Below are positions 53,791-64,000 of a stretch of DNA of 64,000 nt, piece after piece (position 1 is the first letter of the stretch; every line of letters starts with the position of its first letter). Source of the DNA: Bactericera cockerelli (taxonomy: Eukaryota > Arthropoda > Insecta > Hemiptera > Triozidae); NCBI GenBank assembly GCA_024516035.1, contig CM044958.1, forward strand, positions 6,108,822 through 6,172,821. Direction: 5' to 3'. The translations under genes were made by a program, and so were the position numbers. The notes under the pieces were generated by a model, which ran no database searches, was not told the DNA's origin, and worked only from the letters and a program-made list of their open reading frames with translations.

Positions 53791-53791
53791 C

Positions 53792-53999
53792 CTGGGTCAA
53801 CATCAACAAATTCAACAAACACAGATACATACTAGTTCAGCTCGCAGAAAATGTTGCAAAAAAGAAAGCTACATTCACCTTCTTCTACACCAACTATGAT
53901 ATTGAAAGTATAGAACACCAAACAAAAGAAGAATACAACCTCTACAAGGAGCAGGATGAACACATCTATGTACAACTAGTGGAAGTGTTCATTTTATAG
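53792..53999 (+). CDS. Coding-like 68-codon stretch next to SINE-E
   Basis: It opens within or after the SINE-E head and ends TAG at 53997-53999. The product is hydrophilic and charged (NINKFNKHRYILVQLAENVA, HQTKEEYNLYKEQDEHIYVQ) with many C/G third positions, unlike the AT-rich surroundings. It looks like the tail of a real or former gene cut by the SINE. No family was recognised. Confidence 0.28.
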
Positions 54000-54009
54000 A
54001 AAGTATAAT

Positions 54010-54360
54010 GAGAAAGATTTCTCACCCTCACCTAGTCTTACTTTTCCTTTCTCCTCATTTATTTTCTCATTCGTATCATCCTAATGGGACTTATTCACCT
54101 ACTTTTCTCCTCTCTTTTCTCTGTCTCTCCTTACTCTTTTGTTTTTTATTTCCTCTCCACCTCTCGTCCATACTTTGGTTTTATCATCTCCCTCTCTCTT
54201 CTTTTTCATCAGCATCCCTTAGTTCCACTACTCTTTCTATTCTTGTGTTTCTAGTTACTTTTCCTTGCTCATCGTCATTGAGAAATGTTCGTGTTTCTGT
54301 TACTGCTCTGTTATTGACATCTTTGATCAGATGGTTTCTGTTGTTTCTCTCTTCTTTTTT
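54010..54360 (+). repeat. Pyrimidine-rich tract
   Basis: T/C-rich sequence gives a Ser/Leu-rich open frame by composition. No domain was seen. Confidence 0.7.
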
Positions 54361-54577
54361 TGATGGGAGAAATTTAATGAACTCTAAGCACAAAAAGTTT
54401 CAAACATCTAGGTTTTCTTGGCGCGAGTTTTAAACCTTTTGAAGCAAAATAAGAGTCCCTCATTATAATTGGACAAAAGAAATAATGGCACGACTAAATA
54501 GAGTACAAATAGAGTACTCTTATTAAGAGGTCATTTTTTTACATCAATAATTTCTCACATTGATGTTTTTTTTTCAG

Positions 54578-54633
54578 GATCGGAAAGATGGTCCTCCTAG
54601 GGTGGGATGCATTTTTTTCTGGCAAGGAAATCC
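54578..54633 (+). CDS. Candidate 56-nt internal exon with strong splice sites
   Basis: The acceptor TTGATGTTTTTTTTTCAG and donor TCC/GTAAGT are both near consensus, the best pair I found in the window. One frame encodes DRKDGPPRVGCIFFWQGNP. The CxFFWQG pattern recalls the beta-strand of gelsolin/villin-type repeats, which often read Y/F-FWQG-R/K. A second frame (IGKMVLLGWDAFFSGKEI) is also open, so the reading is ambiguous. No neighbouring exon with gelsolin features was found. Confidence 0.35.
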
Positions 54634-55689
54634 GTAAGTGGAAGATGGATGGCATAAATTTGTAAAAGTATTAACAGCAGAAGTATTAATCCTATGGGTA
54701 TTTATTATTGAACCCTCAGCTGTTAATAATTTCAGATAAATTATAATAATAAATTTTTTATCTAAATTATGTCTTAGTATAGGTATCATGTCACATGTTT
54801 CATATCTGTAATATGAAGTAGGAAATTATGGACATTTGGACAAAAAAAACGTGATAAAAGGTCGCCAAAGTACTACAAATCATGAACGAATAAGATAGTT
54901 CTTCGAAAGGACCATGAGAATTTTCAAATTGGGTGAATTTCAGAAGCTATTAGGTACTTGTCATTTATGCATCTGTTTAGATTTAAAAAAGTAATATGCT
55001 ACGTTCATTTTTGATTTTTTTCCTTCTTCCACGACAGTTATGTATTTTCACACCGCAACAAAAGACATTGCATCTGGGAATAGAGGTATTCGAATATTTT
55101 TCGCAGCACCCACCTCTTCAATTCTATCTTCCTTTCATGGAATATTCTTACTGAAAATAGAGTATTTCACACTGATGAATCTTATCAAACACACACCTAA
55201 ATTGCAGTTTATGCTGTTTTTTTTTTATCAAAAAAAGAACTTCAATTGTTTGTACGAATCATATCTTTTCTTTTTACTAATCATCATTATCATTTTCTAT
55301 GTGTAGTAATTTTTTAATGTTTGGCTTACCTGTTTTTTTTTTTACCAAATTTGATTTAAAAGGATTGGGAAGAGAAGATTAGTGTAGAAAAGAGATTTTG
55401 GCAGAGAAAGCCAGTACCAAACAGGTCGGAATGCGAAATATTTTCCGCGTAGGTTTCATAGGAAGTTTTTTCTCCCTCGCTGTTTTCCTTATTGTTCCTG
55501 AAGGCGTCAAAAATGTGAATTTCAAATTCTCATATTGCAAATTCGCATATTTGTGGTGTAATTACAAAAGCCAGCTGTAATTACATGGTGCATGGTTATA
55601 TTAGGTGTGCAAAAATTTATCATGGTACAGAGATTTTTGATTTTGTTGATTCCATTTTTTCTCACTCTTCTTTTTTTTCTGCTATGCTG
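54634..55689. other. AT-rich spacer, nothing recognised
   Basis: Open frames at 55040-55306 and 55398-55580 have no motif. Confidence 0.45.
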
Positions 55690-55800
55690 TCTATCTCTTT
55701 CTCTCATTCCTTCTCTCTCTCTCTCTCTCTCTCTTCTCCTCTCTCTTCTTCTCTCTCTCTCTCTGTCTCTCTTATTTATATTTTCATACTTGCTTTCTCT
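55690..55800 (+). repeat. (CT)n-rich pyrimidine tract
   Basis: Runs of TCTCTCTC separated by TTCTCC cover about 110 bp. Confidence 0.9.
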
Positions 55801-57691
55801 ATCTCATCTCCCATACCTTTTTATTTAGCTTATACGAGTATCTCGGTCTATCTTATTGAGTATGTGAGATACCTCAAAAGCATTTTCTTTTAACAGGTTT
55901 TTCCGTAAGTAGATTCGCTCAAATTAATTCAACTCAAGGCCTAATTCAACTTTACAGTACTTGTCCTTAAAAGTACATCAGAACTTAAAAGATTTTCATC
56001 ACTAAGAGAGACAATTTTTTTTTATTATTAAAATAAATCTTATTATTATTATTTACAACCAATCCTGGTCGCTTCTATCCAACATCATTGCACTGATGGT
56101 GTTGGTATAGTAAAATTTACCTTGTTTTGAATAAAGAAAGCTACTCAATAAATTCCAATGCCTAAAGATGATATCGAACTTTGAAGAAGAAGAAGAATAT
56201 CTACCTAATTTATCAGACGATACACTTCCATTAAATTTCACACAGTATATGATTATGAATACTACATTACTCCATATCTTTGTATTCCAAAAGATAGGTA
56301 CACAATATATGTAGGTACTGAGTACGGTAGATAATTATAACGTAGCAAGGTACAGCATACATTATGACCATGTTTTAGATGGCTTAATCTTCCTAAAAGC
56401 TCAGTGCTTGGTGCGAAACTATTTTAACTAGAACGTTGAACTTTGAATATTAATGGGGAACCCTTCGTGAAAATTTCAAGCTCAAATCAGAAATATTATA
56501 ATTCAGACAGTACCCACACTTCTCTCTCAATTTGAAACAGGGTTGGATAAAGTTTCGTCATAGACAAGTATAGACATTGAATAGGAAATTTTGATAATGG
56601 AGATCAATCTCGGCAATTGTTTTAAAGACACAGTGCAACGAGACAGCCAAGACGACTTAGAAATTCAAACAGATAAAAATTCTGGGAATTCAAATTTATT
56701 CAAATTGGTTTCAATTTCAGCGATTGCTAATATTGACAAAGTGCAACGATACAGCCAATACTTCTTAGAATTTCAAACAGGTATATATTCTGGAAATTCA
56801 AATTAATGTTGTTCTCCTAGCAAAATGGAAGATACTTCTTCCTTAAAGTTCAGGAATTTGTTTAGGATCTTTGTGATGCTCGTAGTTTACATAATATACT
56901 TAATGGATACCTACTTTTACTAGGGAAGATGAAACATGAGAATTAGTGCCATGTGTCGAAATCTACTAATTAGCTCCTACTCTTGCTTGTCGAAAGACTA
57001 AACTTTTCAGAGTGGAAGTATCCATTTCTTCATTGTCTCCTTGAAACTCGCAAGTAGCGATAAACAAAACACAGAGCTCCAAACTTTTCTTCCTATTCCT
57101 CCTGCATACAAAATTAGGATTCCCGTATCATCGGCACACCTGAATAATAAAGCACAAATTGTTCGAAAATCTGCAAAGATAGAGGAAATTTTCTTTTCCC
57201 CGAAAATTCCCAATTGTTTGTATTCGGAAGAAGACAGATAGCGGGATGTAATAAATGAAGCCCCAATTTATTAACCTTAATTAAAAATTCCTGGCACGTC
57301 TCGGTTTGGGTTCAAGTTTCCACTGTAGGAAAGTTAATTTTTCTGCTTCTCTCTTTTATTGTTTCCCTATTTTCTGGAAATAAGAAACGGAAAGAGAACA
57401 ATTTATTTGCTCTGTTTAAGATTGTAATCTTGTTGTATACCTTGAGGATTCATCCCTTGCTACGCTCTGCAGGGAAATCGATACATGTCTAGCAAATGAA
57501 GTCTTTTATAAATATAGGTCAGGGGTTTATGAATATTCTGGAGTGTCTCTGGTGTAATCAGTCGCTCCAGGGGAATACTTCAGGAAAGGAGAACTCATCC
57601 ACGCAGAATTCAGAAATTTATTTTCTTTCCATATGAGAACATTTTTGTCTTTTTTTGTTTTGACTTGTAATTTCAAAATATTTTGACCTAG
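55801..57691. other. AT-rich spacer
   Basis: A direct repeat lies at about 56625-56695 and 56735-56800: AGTGCAACGA.ACAGCCAA and TTAGAA.TTCAAACAG followed by TCTGG.AATTCAAATT, roughly 115 bp apart. TTATTAACCTTAATTAAA sits at about 57270. No supported gene was found. Confidence 0.5.
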
Positions 57692-57830
57692 AGGATGCAG
57701 AATATCATAAGAGTGATAAGGAATCAACCCCTATGGCGGGCAGATAGTCAGTGTGTCCCTGAGGGGCGGATTTGGTTTCGAATACATCATACGATAAGTG
57801 GAATTCCAGAAAACCACCTCAAAGTTCCTG
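57692..57830 (+). CDS. Weak candidate exon (139 nt)
   Basis: The acceptor-like TATTTTGACCTAG and donor CCTG/GTATGT bound a stretch open for 46 codons (RMQNIIRVIRNQPLWRADSQ, then GRIWFRIHHTISGIPENHLK). The acceptor is pyrimidine-poor. There is no recognised domain. Confidence 0.18.
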
Positions 57831-58305
57831 GTATGTTAACGATAACTTCTCCACCCTTACCAACAAAGACTTGTTTTATTTCATTTCGTCCTCTGCCTTA
57901 GTCAGAGCTCTCGCTTTCTTGAAATTTGTCGTCAGCCCTTTCAGTTTATGTTGGAAAATGATTTACGTATTTTAGCTCTTTGAGTTGATATTTGTGTTCC
58001 GCTAATTATAAAAGTTTCAAAGATTTGACGCGTTGAAAGCTCTTTAATTTTCTAGGAATATGTCTTTTTGGGAATAGGAGTTCTGTATTCGGATGAATTT
58101 AGATGAAAATCTAGGTCGATGGAAATCAATATCACTAAAGGACCCATTCTTCGCATTTCTGTGTATCTCGACACTCCCTTTTTTGAAGAGTTTCAGGGAA
58201 CGCCAAGTTAAAAAAGTCTAGTTTTACTATGAGGAACAAGTTTTCATTTTTGAATAAAGCATTTCATTTGACTGCATTTGATAATATTCTAACCTTTATC
58301 ATCAA
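57831..58305. other. Spacer, nothing recognised
   Basis: No repeat family or coding signal was found. Confidence 0.45.
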
Positions 58306-58475
58306 TCATCATCATAGGGTGGCGTCATCGTGAACGATGGTAGTCAGCCAGTGGAGCAATGACTCAGCTCACTCAGCACTACCACTGTCTTTACAAGGAT
58401 GCTAGTAATTGACAATTGCCCCAGAACCAAGCCAATGCTGGGCTACTCCTTGTTTATAGTCCCCCCCAGCCAGAC
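58306..58475 (-). repeat. Family G repeat
   Basis: It reads ATCATCATCATAGGGTGGCG, CATCGTGAACGATGGTAG, CACTGTCTTTACAAGGATGC, ACCAAGCCAATGCTGGG, ending CCCCCCAGCCAGAC. It has the same structure as 62638-62802. Confidence 0.8.
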
Positions 58476-58676
58476 TAATCTTTATAGAAGTTCAGAATTT
58501 TATCTACCAACGGAGCTGTTAACCTCACTTTTAACTACTACAGTCATTTTAAAACGAGATTTTCATCTTGATAGACAGCTTAAGAATACTGCAGAATTCA
58601 GCATATTTTGGATGGCATCAGCTGAACATCTCGTCCACAACTTACCTACATAGAAGGCTATGTAAAACGACAATAT

Positions 58677-58846
58677 AAGTCCCATTACCAGTATAACTTA
58701 AGTCTATTATTGTATACAAGTCCCATTAAAACAATATAACCAGAGTTTATTATTTCATACAAGTCCCATTAAAACAGTATAACCCGAGTCCATAATTCCA
58801 TACAAGTCCCATTAAAACAATATAACCCGAGTCGATTATTCCACAC
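58677..58846. repeat. 43-bp tandem repeat, about 4 units
   Basis: Units beginning AAGTCCCATTAAAACAATAT then AACCCGAGTC start at 58677, 58718, 58761 and 58804. The first unit is the most diverged. Confidence 0.9.
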
Positions 58847-59008
58847 ATGGTGCACCGACAGGAGTGAAAAGTCTTACAAGCGTAAGAGTAGGTAATTAAG
58901 AAACTTCTAGGCAAATAAAAAACTTCGCGTTGCGGTTCATGAAAAGGGAAAGCGGAGAATTTCTTCCCGACATTAAAAACTTGGGTTGCAGATGATAATA
59001 AATACGGA

Positions 59009-59016
59009 TGACGTCA
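59009..59016. promoter_or_regulatory. Palindromic CRE-like site TGACGTCA
   Basis: A perfect TGACGTCA (ATF/CREB-type) lies in AATACGGATGACGTCACATT, within a GC-richer stretch 58920-59220. Single-site evidence only. Confidence 0.3.
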
Positions 59017-59464
59017 CATTTTGTGGCTTCAAAATTGTCTGGAGATGAAAATTATTCTTGAAACCCAAACTTCTGGAATGTCTTGTTCGTTGCTCCTTGG
59101 GGGTGAGATTTGCTGTGGTGGGATCCTACCGTCGTGTGTGAGTTGACGAGTTTTAAGTTTAACTTGAGTGGCGGAGGTGTGGAGGTGGTGGGTGCGTCGG
59201 AGTTGGAATGAATGTCGCGTAGAACATGTGAAACTAAGTTAAACTATATAATTCCTAAAATATCTCATGACCTTCATTGTTAAAATGACTGCGTTATTAA
59301 TTTTATTGCTTGTTAATGCTCAACCGCTTAAAAAGTGTAAACGCAGTATAAAAAGAAGAAGAAAAGTGACTTTCTTTCGTATAACATACACAATTACACA
59401 CACACTATTTGCAATGTCCAAGTTTGAGATGCAAGATGGTAATATGTAACATACACACAAAAAA
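59017..59464. other. GC-richer spacer
   Basis: 59085-59215 is G-rich (GTGGCGGAGGTGTGGAGGTG) without a long open frame or splice pair. It may be regulatory or 5' UTR, but no support beyond composition. Confidence 0.35.
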
Positions 59465-59609
59465 GTTATCACATTTGTGTTAATCACTTTCATGATATCA
59501 CTACTACTACTCTCGCTTTACTAAATCTAATACCCTGAGACCTGGACTTGAACCACCGACCTCCAGGTTACAAGTCCGCCGCCCTATCAATCAAGCTACT
59601 AAGGTCGGT
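59465..59609 (-). repeat. SINE-B
   Basis: The minus-strand head has CCGACCTTAGTAGCTTGATT, GATAGGGCGGCGGACTTG and GGTGGTTCAAGTCCAGG. The body has a small insertion (AATACCCTGAG). Confidence 0.85.
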
Positions 59610-59759
59610 TTCACACACACACACTATTTGCGATGTCAATGTTCGAGATGAAAAAAGGTGCTAAAATAAAAAAAATAACATAACAAAATGCGTTTATATT
59701 TTAATTCTAAAATATTCACCTGGCTTATAAAGCAAGCAAATAATATTGTACTCTCAGGA

Positions 59760-60008
59760 AGAAGGCATTGCACGCACAGTGACCTGGGTTCGATCCCAAG
59801 TGGGGCAGGATTTTTTCTGCTCTGTTCTTGGGTGCTCGAGGTCCACTCATACCTCGTGAGGAAAAATGAATAGATGCTTTAATGTGAGCGAAATTATGGA
59901 CAAAAATTAGATACTAGAATATTAAATGATATGGAAAATTCCTATAATTCTGCGCTACCCATTAACAATTGTGATATAATAACACAAAGAAACACATTAT
60001 TAAAATTA
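59760..60008 (+). mobile_element. SINE-A, 5'-truncated, with 11-bp target duplication
   Basis: It is flanked by TACTCTCAGGA at 59749-59759 and 60009-60019. It begins at GGCATTGCACGCACAGTGAC, so the A box is missing. The B box GACCTGGGTTCGATCCCAAG and the whole body to AACACAAAGAAACACA are present. Confidence 0.9.
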
Positions 60009-60019
60009 TACTCTCAGGA

Positions 60020-62149
60020 TTATTTATAATCTATCGTCTAGTTTCTATTTTACAAAGATCTGTAGAATATGTTTGTCTTTTCCTGGGACGAGCTCGCTAT
60101 CTTCGTAAAGAGAAAAGAAAAAGTTTGGTAGCTGTCATTTCAATTCCTACCTTCAAGGTACCCTAGGGTTTTCTAATCTTGGAAATTTTGCATTAAAAAA
60201 CCCCCGAACAGTAACATTTTTGTCTTCCGCCAGCTACCGAGTTTCTTCTTTTTTAAATAATGGAATAAAAATGTAGTCATGCGAAAAATTAAAAGGTTTT
60301 CGGATATACAGAGAAGTCGAGCAATGCCATTGATATGGAAACAGCAAAGGATTCTCACAAGATGCTGATGTGATTCGCAGGGGAAGTTCCGTCAATATCC
60401 AAGAATTAGCTGAACGGCATGGCGCGTGGCGCCGGATGGCGGTGCAAGTAGTTTGAAAAAGAATTGCGTTGTGTTTGATATCACAATTATTGTAAGTACA
60501 TAAAACAATTTCTTGGGCTAATATTAATATTGGTATAAAATAATAAGAATTTTACAATTTTAAAGGACCTCGAAGCTTTAAATATGCATTTTTTTTTTTT
60601 ACGCCTCGCCTGATTTGTTTGAATTTTGAGTTTGACCTGATTATTCTTATTCCAGTAAAAGATATCACGTAGTTAAAAAAAAAGCTCTTGAGAAGTGACA
60701 CATTCTTAGGGAGAAATTCATAGACAAAAGTAAGATCACACTTTCGGAAGTAAGCATTCCCTATTTAAAACAATACGCAAAATTTAGAATTAAGGCCACA
60801 GAGGTAGATTATATATCAATAACTTCTATTAGATTTACGCCACTGAGATCATATAACATAGAGGGAACCCGATGTTTGAAAACTTGCGTCCATGAGGGTC
60901 CAATCATCGTCCAAGAGGGACGACACTGATTTGAAAATCAGTGCCGGATCCGCAACAATTTTTCTCTCACAAAGGAATGGATACCTAGATGACCTAATTC
61001 TTCTGAAATAATATTGAAATAATATAATACTTTTCATACTTATATACCTATTAGTTATTTTTGTATTTGCTTTCTCCTTTACTTTCCTTATTTTCTACTT
61101 ATGTAGTAATACAAAATTTGGTAATTGGTATCTGACGTGAAAATTAAGGATGTTTAGTTAGACCAGGATTTGTTGAAAGAGGGACCATCAGCTGTTCAAA
61201 GTTGGACGCACAATTTTGTTCTATCCGCGATTGGTAAGGTTCCCTCTATGTAATATGAGCTCAGTGATTTACGCCCTTACCCTTAGCCTATCACTGAGAA
61301 TAATCAAATTCATTCATATTTCGACAGCGCCCTTTTCGACTGTCACATTATCAGATAGGCAAATTGTTCTGACTTCTCTGACTTGTTCTCAGATTTACCC
61401 AAAAAAAACCTGGTACAGCAATAGAGAGTCAGAAATTCAAATTGAAGAATAAATTAAAACCTACTATCGCAATAGAGATGCGACTTCACAAAGTCCTTTG
61501 ATATTGAATATCAGAATATGGAGAGGTATATTTTTTCTCGCCAGAGAAGTGATTCAGTTCTGAAAATAGAGACAGTTCAAAATGGTTCATAATCGATTGA
61601 GGACCCTGTATAACACCTGAGTACATATCCACTACACGTGGAATATAACAGGGAGCACCCCCATTGTATGCAATGGAAACATCAAAAAGATTCCACCCCC
61701 ACCGCCACAGTTATTTCCATGATTTCCCCTCGTACGAAGACTCAAAGGTCACAAAAAGGCAAACAAAATTGTTTGTTCTGTGAAACCATCCATCTAAAAG
61801 CCTTTCTTTGTTATTCCCAGGAAAATGATTTAGAGAAGGAAAAAGTTCATACACTTTTCCTGCCAAAAGAGCATGGAAAGTTCAATGGGTTCTTTGAGGT
61901 CTCGCTTGACCTTTGTCTATTATTTTTTTAAGTCAGATATTTCTTTTTGCTTTTTTAAGTCGCATTTAACTGCATGGTCATACCATGACGAGAGTTTTAA
62001 GCTACATTTGCTGGCTAGAAACAAACCAGCTTCTCAAATGAACCTGGTTTCTTCCTCTTTCTCTCGTCCTACGGGAAACAAAATAGATCTTTTTTGTTTA
62101 TGCTATTTTTTTTAAGCTTAAACTTTTTTGTTTTAAGTATTCCTTTAGT
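60020..62149. other. Spacer with no supported gene
   Basis: 60400-60450 holds a small GC-rich patch (GCATGGCGCGTGGCGCCGGA then TGGCGG). An open frame at 61638-61931 is hydrophilic but has no motif. The rest is AT-rich. Confidence 0.45.
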
Positions 62150-62275
62150 ATAATAATTTTTTTTTTTTCCTAGATTATATAATTTCTATATCTATAATCT
62201 CTTTAATGTGAAACACATACTTTTTGTATTGAAATAACTTTCACAATAAATAAATTGAATTGAATTGAATTGAAC
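62150..62275 (+). repeat. Retroelement tail ending in (TTGAA)n
   Basis: T-rich DNA ends CACAATAAATAAATTGAATT followed by further TTGAA units, as in many LINE 3' ends. Confidence 0.5.
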
Positions 62276-62389
62276 CTCACCAAGCCTGAGTGGAGCCATA
62301 GTCAGCATCACGCGGTTATAATTTGAATGGTCACAAATCCAATTACTAATCTTGTTGAACGTCGCTTAACTTCAGTGTCAGAAGTTGGG
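62276..62389 (-). repeat. SINE-F-like fragment, diverged
   Basis: CCTCACCAAGCCTGAGTGG, AGTCAGCATCACG and GAACGTCGCTTAACTTCAGT keep the SINE-F order in reverse. Confidence 0.55.
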
Positions 62390-62601
62390 AAAAGGCAAAG
62401 TAAAAGAATAAGATTTTCTGCTTACATCTTAACATTGGGTGCTATCTGGAACGGATTTTTTTTTGTCTAGCCCATAACTGTTTCAGATTACCTACGAATA
62501 AAACTAATAATCCGATATTAGCTAATAGTCCACATTTAAGGTTTTTAGGTATTTACGAGTGCTTAGTTAATTTTGTATCATTTTGATATTTTGACAGCTG
62601 G

Positions 62602-62637
62602 AGTGATATTTACAGGGTGGCATGTAAATATCACTCA
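62602..62637. repeat. 14-bp hairpin with internal GGGTGGCA loop
   Basis: GAGTGATATTTACA pairs exactly with TGTAAATATCACTC. The left arm runs into the dispersed TACAGGGTG word. Confidence 0.75.
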
Positions 62638-62802
62638 GTCATCATCATAGGGTGGCGTCATCGTGAACGATGGTAGCCAGACAGTGGAGAAATAACTCAG
62701 CACTTCTACCACTGTCTTTACAAGGAGGCTAATAATTGACAAGGACCCCCAGAACCAAGCCAATGCTGATCAACTCCCTGTTTAAAGTCCCCCAGCCAGA
62801 CG
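62638..62802 (-). mobile_element. Family G element with 10-bp target duplication
   Basis: The 165-bp element runs from TCATCATCATAGGGTGGCGT to CCCAGCCAGACG and is flanked by ATATCACTCA at 62628-62637 and 62803-62812. It defines the true ends of family G and shows that it is mobile, with an ATG-repeat 3' tail. Confidence 0.85.
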
Positions 62803-62811
62803 ATATCACTC

Positions 62812-62859
62812 ATTGCCAATTTATAATTTAATAATTTTATTAAATTATAAATTGGCAAT
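62812..62859. repeat. Perfect 23-bp hairpin
   Basis: 62812-62834 (ATTGCCAATTTATAATTTAA...) is the exact reverse complement of 62837-62859, with 2 bases between. It lies immediately beyond the family G insertion. Confidence 0.88.
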
Positions 62860-63136
62860 TTACTCAATAATTTTATTGCCATACCTGTTGGAAAAGGCTA
62901 AACGTTTGTATCATCTCTGTCAAGATAATAAACAAATTTGAAAGTTATTGGTTTGATTTCAAAGGTAGCCTAAAATTTTGACATCACATCTGTTGTATGC
63001 TATAATTGCATACTACAATTTTATTGAACTGTTCAAAAAAATTGAAACAAAAATTGTCCAATTTTTTAGTAAAGAAAATTGCTCGCAAAAAGAAAAGTCT
63101 TTAGGTAAACTTAAGGTACCTATAAATAAAGTATTT

Positions 63137-63286
63137 AGTTAGTTATCATATTTTTGTTAATCACTTAGGTGATATCACAAGTACTCAAAATCGCTTTACT
63201 AAATCTACGCTGAAACCGTGACTTTAACCACCGACCTCCAGGTTACAAGTCCATCGCCTATTCGTTCAAGCTACTGAGGTCGCTTG
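63137..63286 (-). mobile_element. SINE-B with 12-bp target duplication
   Basis: It is flanked by AATAAAGTATTT at 63125-63136 and 63287-63298. The minus-strand head has GCGACCTCAGTAGCTTGAAC and GGTGGTTAAAGTCACGG, so the B box has substitutions. At 150 bp it gives the family's full length. Confidence 0.9.
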
Positions 63287-63844
63287 AATAAAGTATTTGT
63301 AATTATAATTGTAAAAGTTCCCAATCAAGGGTTCTTTCAAATTGCCCATTGATTCATAATACATTTCCTACTTTTAAAGTTGAAAAATGTTTGTCTTCAC
63401 CCTGTATACTTTGAAATTCCTAGATCCTACATAATCTACAGCTGTTTGGTACCTACTTCCTATTTTGAAACCTTCAAATCATTTCATCTGATGCGAAGTA
63501 TGGTCTGATTTGTTTGTAATTACATCTTAAGCCTGTTTATTCAATTGAACGATTTTAAAATCTTCTTAAATATGATTTGAACTCATTTCAAATCGATTTA
63601 GTAGTACAGAAATAATCTATTTTTAATGTCTAATCCTTAAAGTCTTGGTAATCTTGGTTTTGTAGGCATTCAGAAAATGTTTTTACCATTTGAGCAATTG
63701 GTTTGGATTATTTTGATTCTGTTTTAGTCTCCGGATCTAAGGTTCGAGATATCCGAGATCCGCATTGTTTGAAGAAATATTTTCGGCGTAAAAATCTTCC
63801 TATTCTTCAGAGTAACTACACCTATATTTTTATGTGTTTATTAC
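63287..63844. other. AT-rich spacer, nothing recognised
   Basis: Contains one CACCCTGTATA word at about 63400. No coding or repeat family was identified. Confidence 0.45.
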
Positions 63845-63957
63845 TCCCGATAAATTTCTAATATTAGACATCGTTAGTATTGTGTTCGTTTTTGTAAAAA
63901 AATATTTTTTGTTCCTACCAGAACCGGAACATTCAACACGCCATCGATGTCGGCTAG
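63845..63957 (-). repeat. SINE-F, 3' flank joined to head
   Basis: TATTGTGTTCGTTTTTGTAA matches the left flank of 18283-18552. GAACCGGAACATTCAACACG and CCATCGATG match the head start of 4689. The middle of the element is deleted. Confidence 0.6.
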
Positions 63958-64000
63958 AATTGTATAATGGCCAATGCTATTTTTATTAATCCAGCATCAG

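Noticed and set aside
1..64000. CRISPR arrays, bacterial operons, phage or integrative elements
   Set aside because: No regular repeat-spacer array, no long CDS runs, no Shine-Dalgarno sites. The repeats are eukaryotic SINE, LINE and MITE types.

Overview
This window looks like a repeat-dense stretch of an arthropod nuclear genome, most likely an insect. The reasons are its AT-richness (roughly two thirds A+T by eye), the absence of long open reading frames, several families of tRNA-derived SINEs with RNA polymerase III boxes, a 5S rRNA-derived SINE family, hAT-type MITEs with 8-bp target duplications, 5'-truncated LINE tails, microsatellites and very long fold-back elements. Nothing is bacterial in layout: no operons, no ribosome-binding sites, no intact long CDS, no CRISPR. 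A species cannot be named from the sequence. I recognise no complete gene with confidence.

Repeat families are labelled by letter. SINE-A is tRNA-derived with a Leu/Ser-like A box. SINE-B is tRNA-derived and the commonest, with about 13 copies. SINE-C is tRNA-derived with an AAGAAG tail. SINE-D, SINE-E and SINE-I are tRNA-derived, and K is a single tRNA-like fragment. SINE-F carries a 5S rRNA-like head. G, H and J are dispersed repeats of unknown origin. Several copies keep clean target-site duplications (TSDs).

Region by region: 0-11 kb is a mosaic of SINE-A/B/D/F/G copies, a hAT MITE (2533-2915), adjoining pyrimidine and purine tracts (7.5-8.3 kb), a short hairpin MITE and tandem repeats (9.2-9.5 kb). 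11-16.7 kb is AT-rich and nearly featureless. 16.7-23 kb has a SINE-C with a 15-bp TSD, coding-like fragments at 17.3 and 19.8 kb, and a minisatellite of about 20 units of 27 bp with an Asp/Asn-rich open frame (21.16-21.90 kb). 23.9-25.6 kb is a 1.67-kb fold-back element with 708-bp arms punctuated by TACAGGGTG boxes. 26-32 kb holds candidate short ORFs or exons between SINEs. 32-35 kb has duplicated MITE-like units and a LINE 3' end inserted into a SINE-E. 36.3-36.7 kb is a non-coding island rich in homeodomain/POU-like motifs. 38-42 kb holds a candidate membrane-anchor exon, a hAT MITE, a GC-rich segment with a possible exon and GC box, and several SINEs.

The most unusual structure is 43,027-49,876. 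A 17-bp direct repeat flanks a SINE-A whose tail has been opened by about 6.57 kb of foreign DNA. That DNA comprises a flawless 515-bp palindrome, a second inverted repeat, and two nearly identical 2.96-kb tandem units, each ending in the same GC-rich hairpin. 50-64 kb returns to simple-sequence tracts, LINE tails, SINEs, a 43-bp tandem repeat, nested hairpins, and a few short candidate exons, of which 54,578-54,633 has the best splice signals.

At this base composition, chance open stretches of 60-110 codons are expected many times in a window this size. All coding calls here are therefore held at low confidence.
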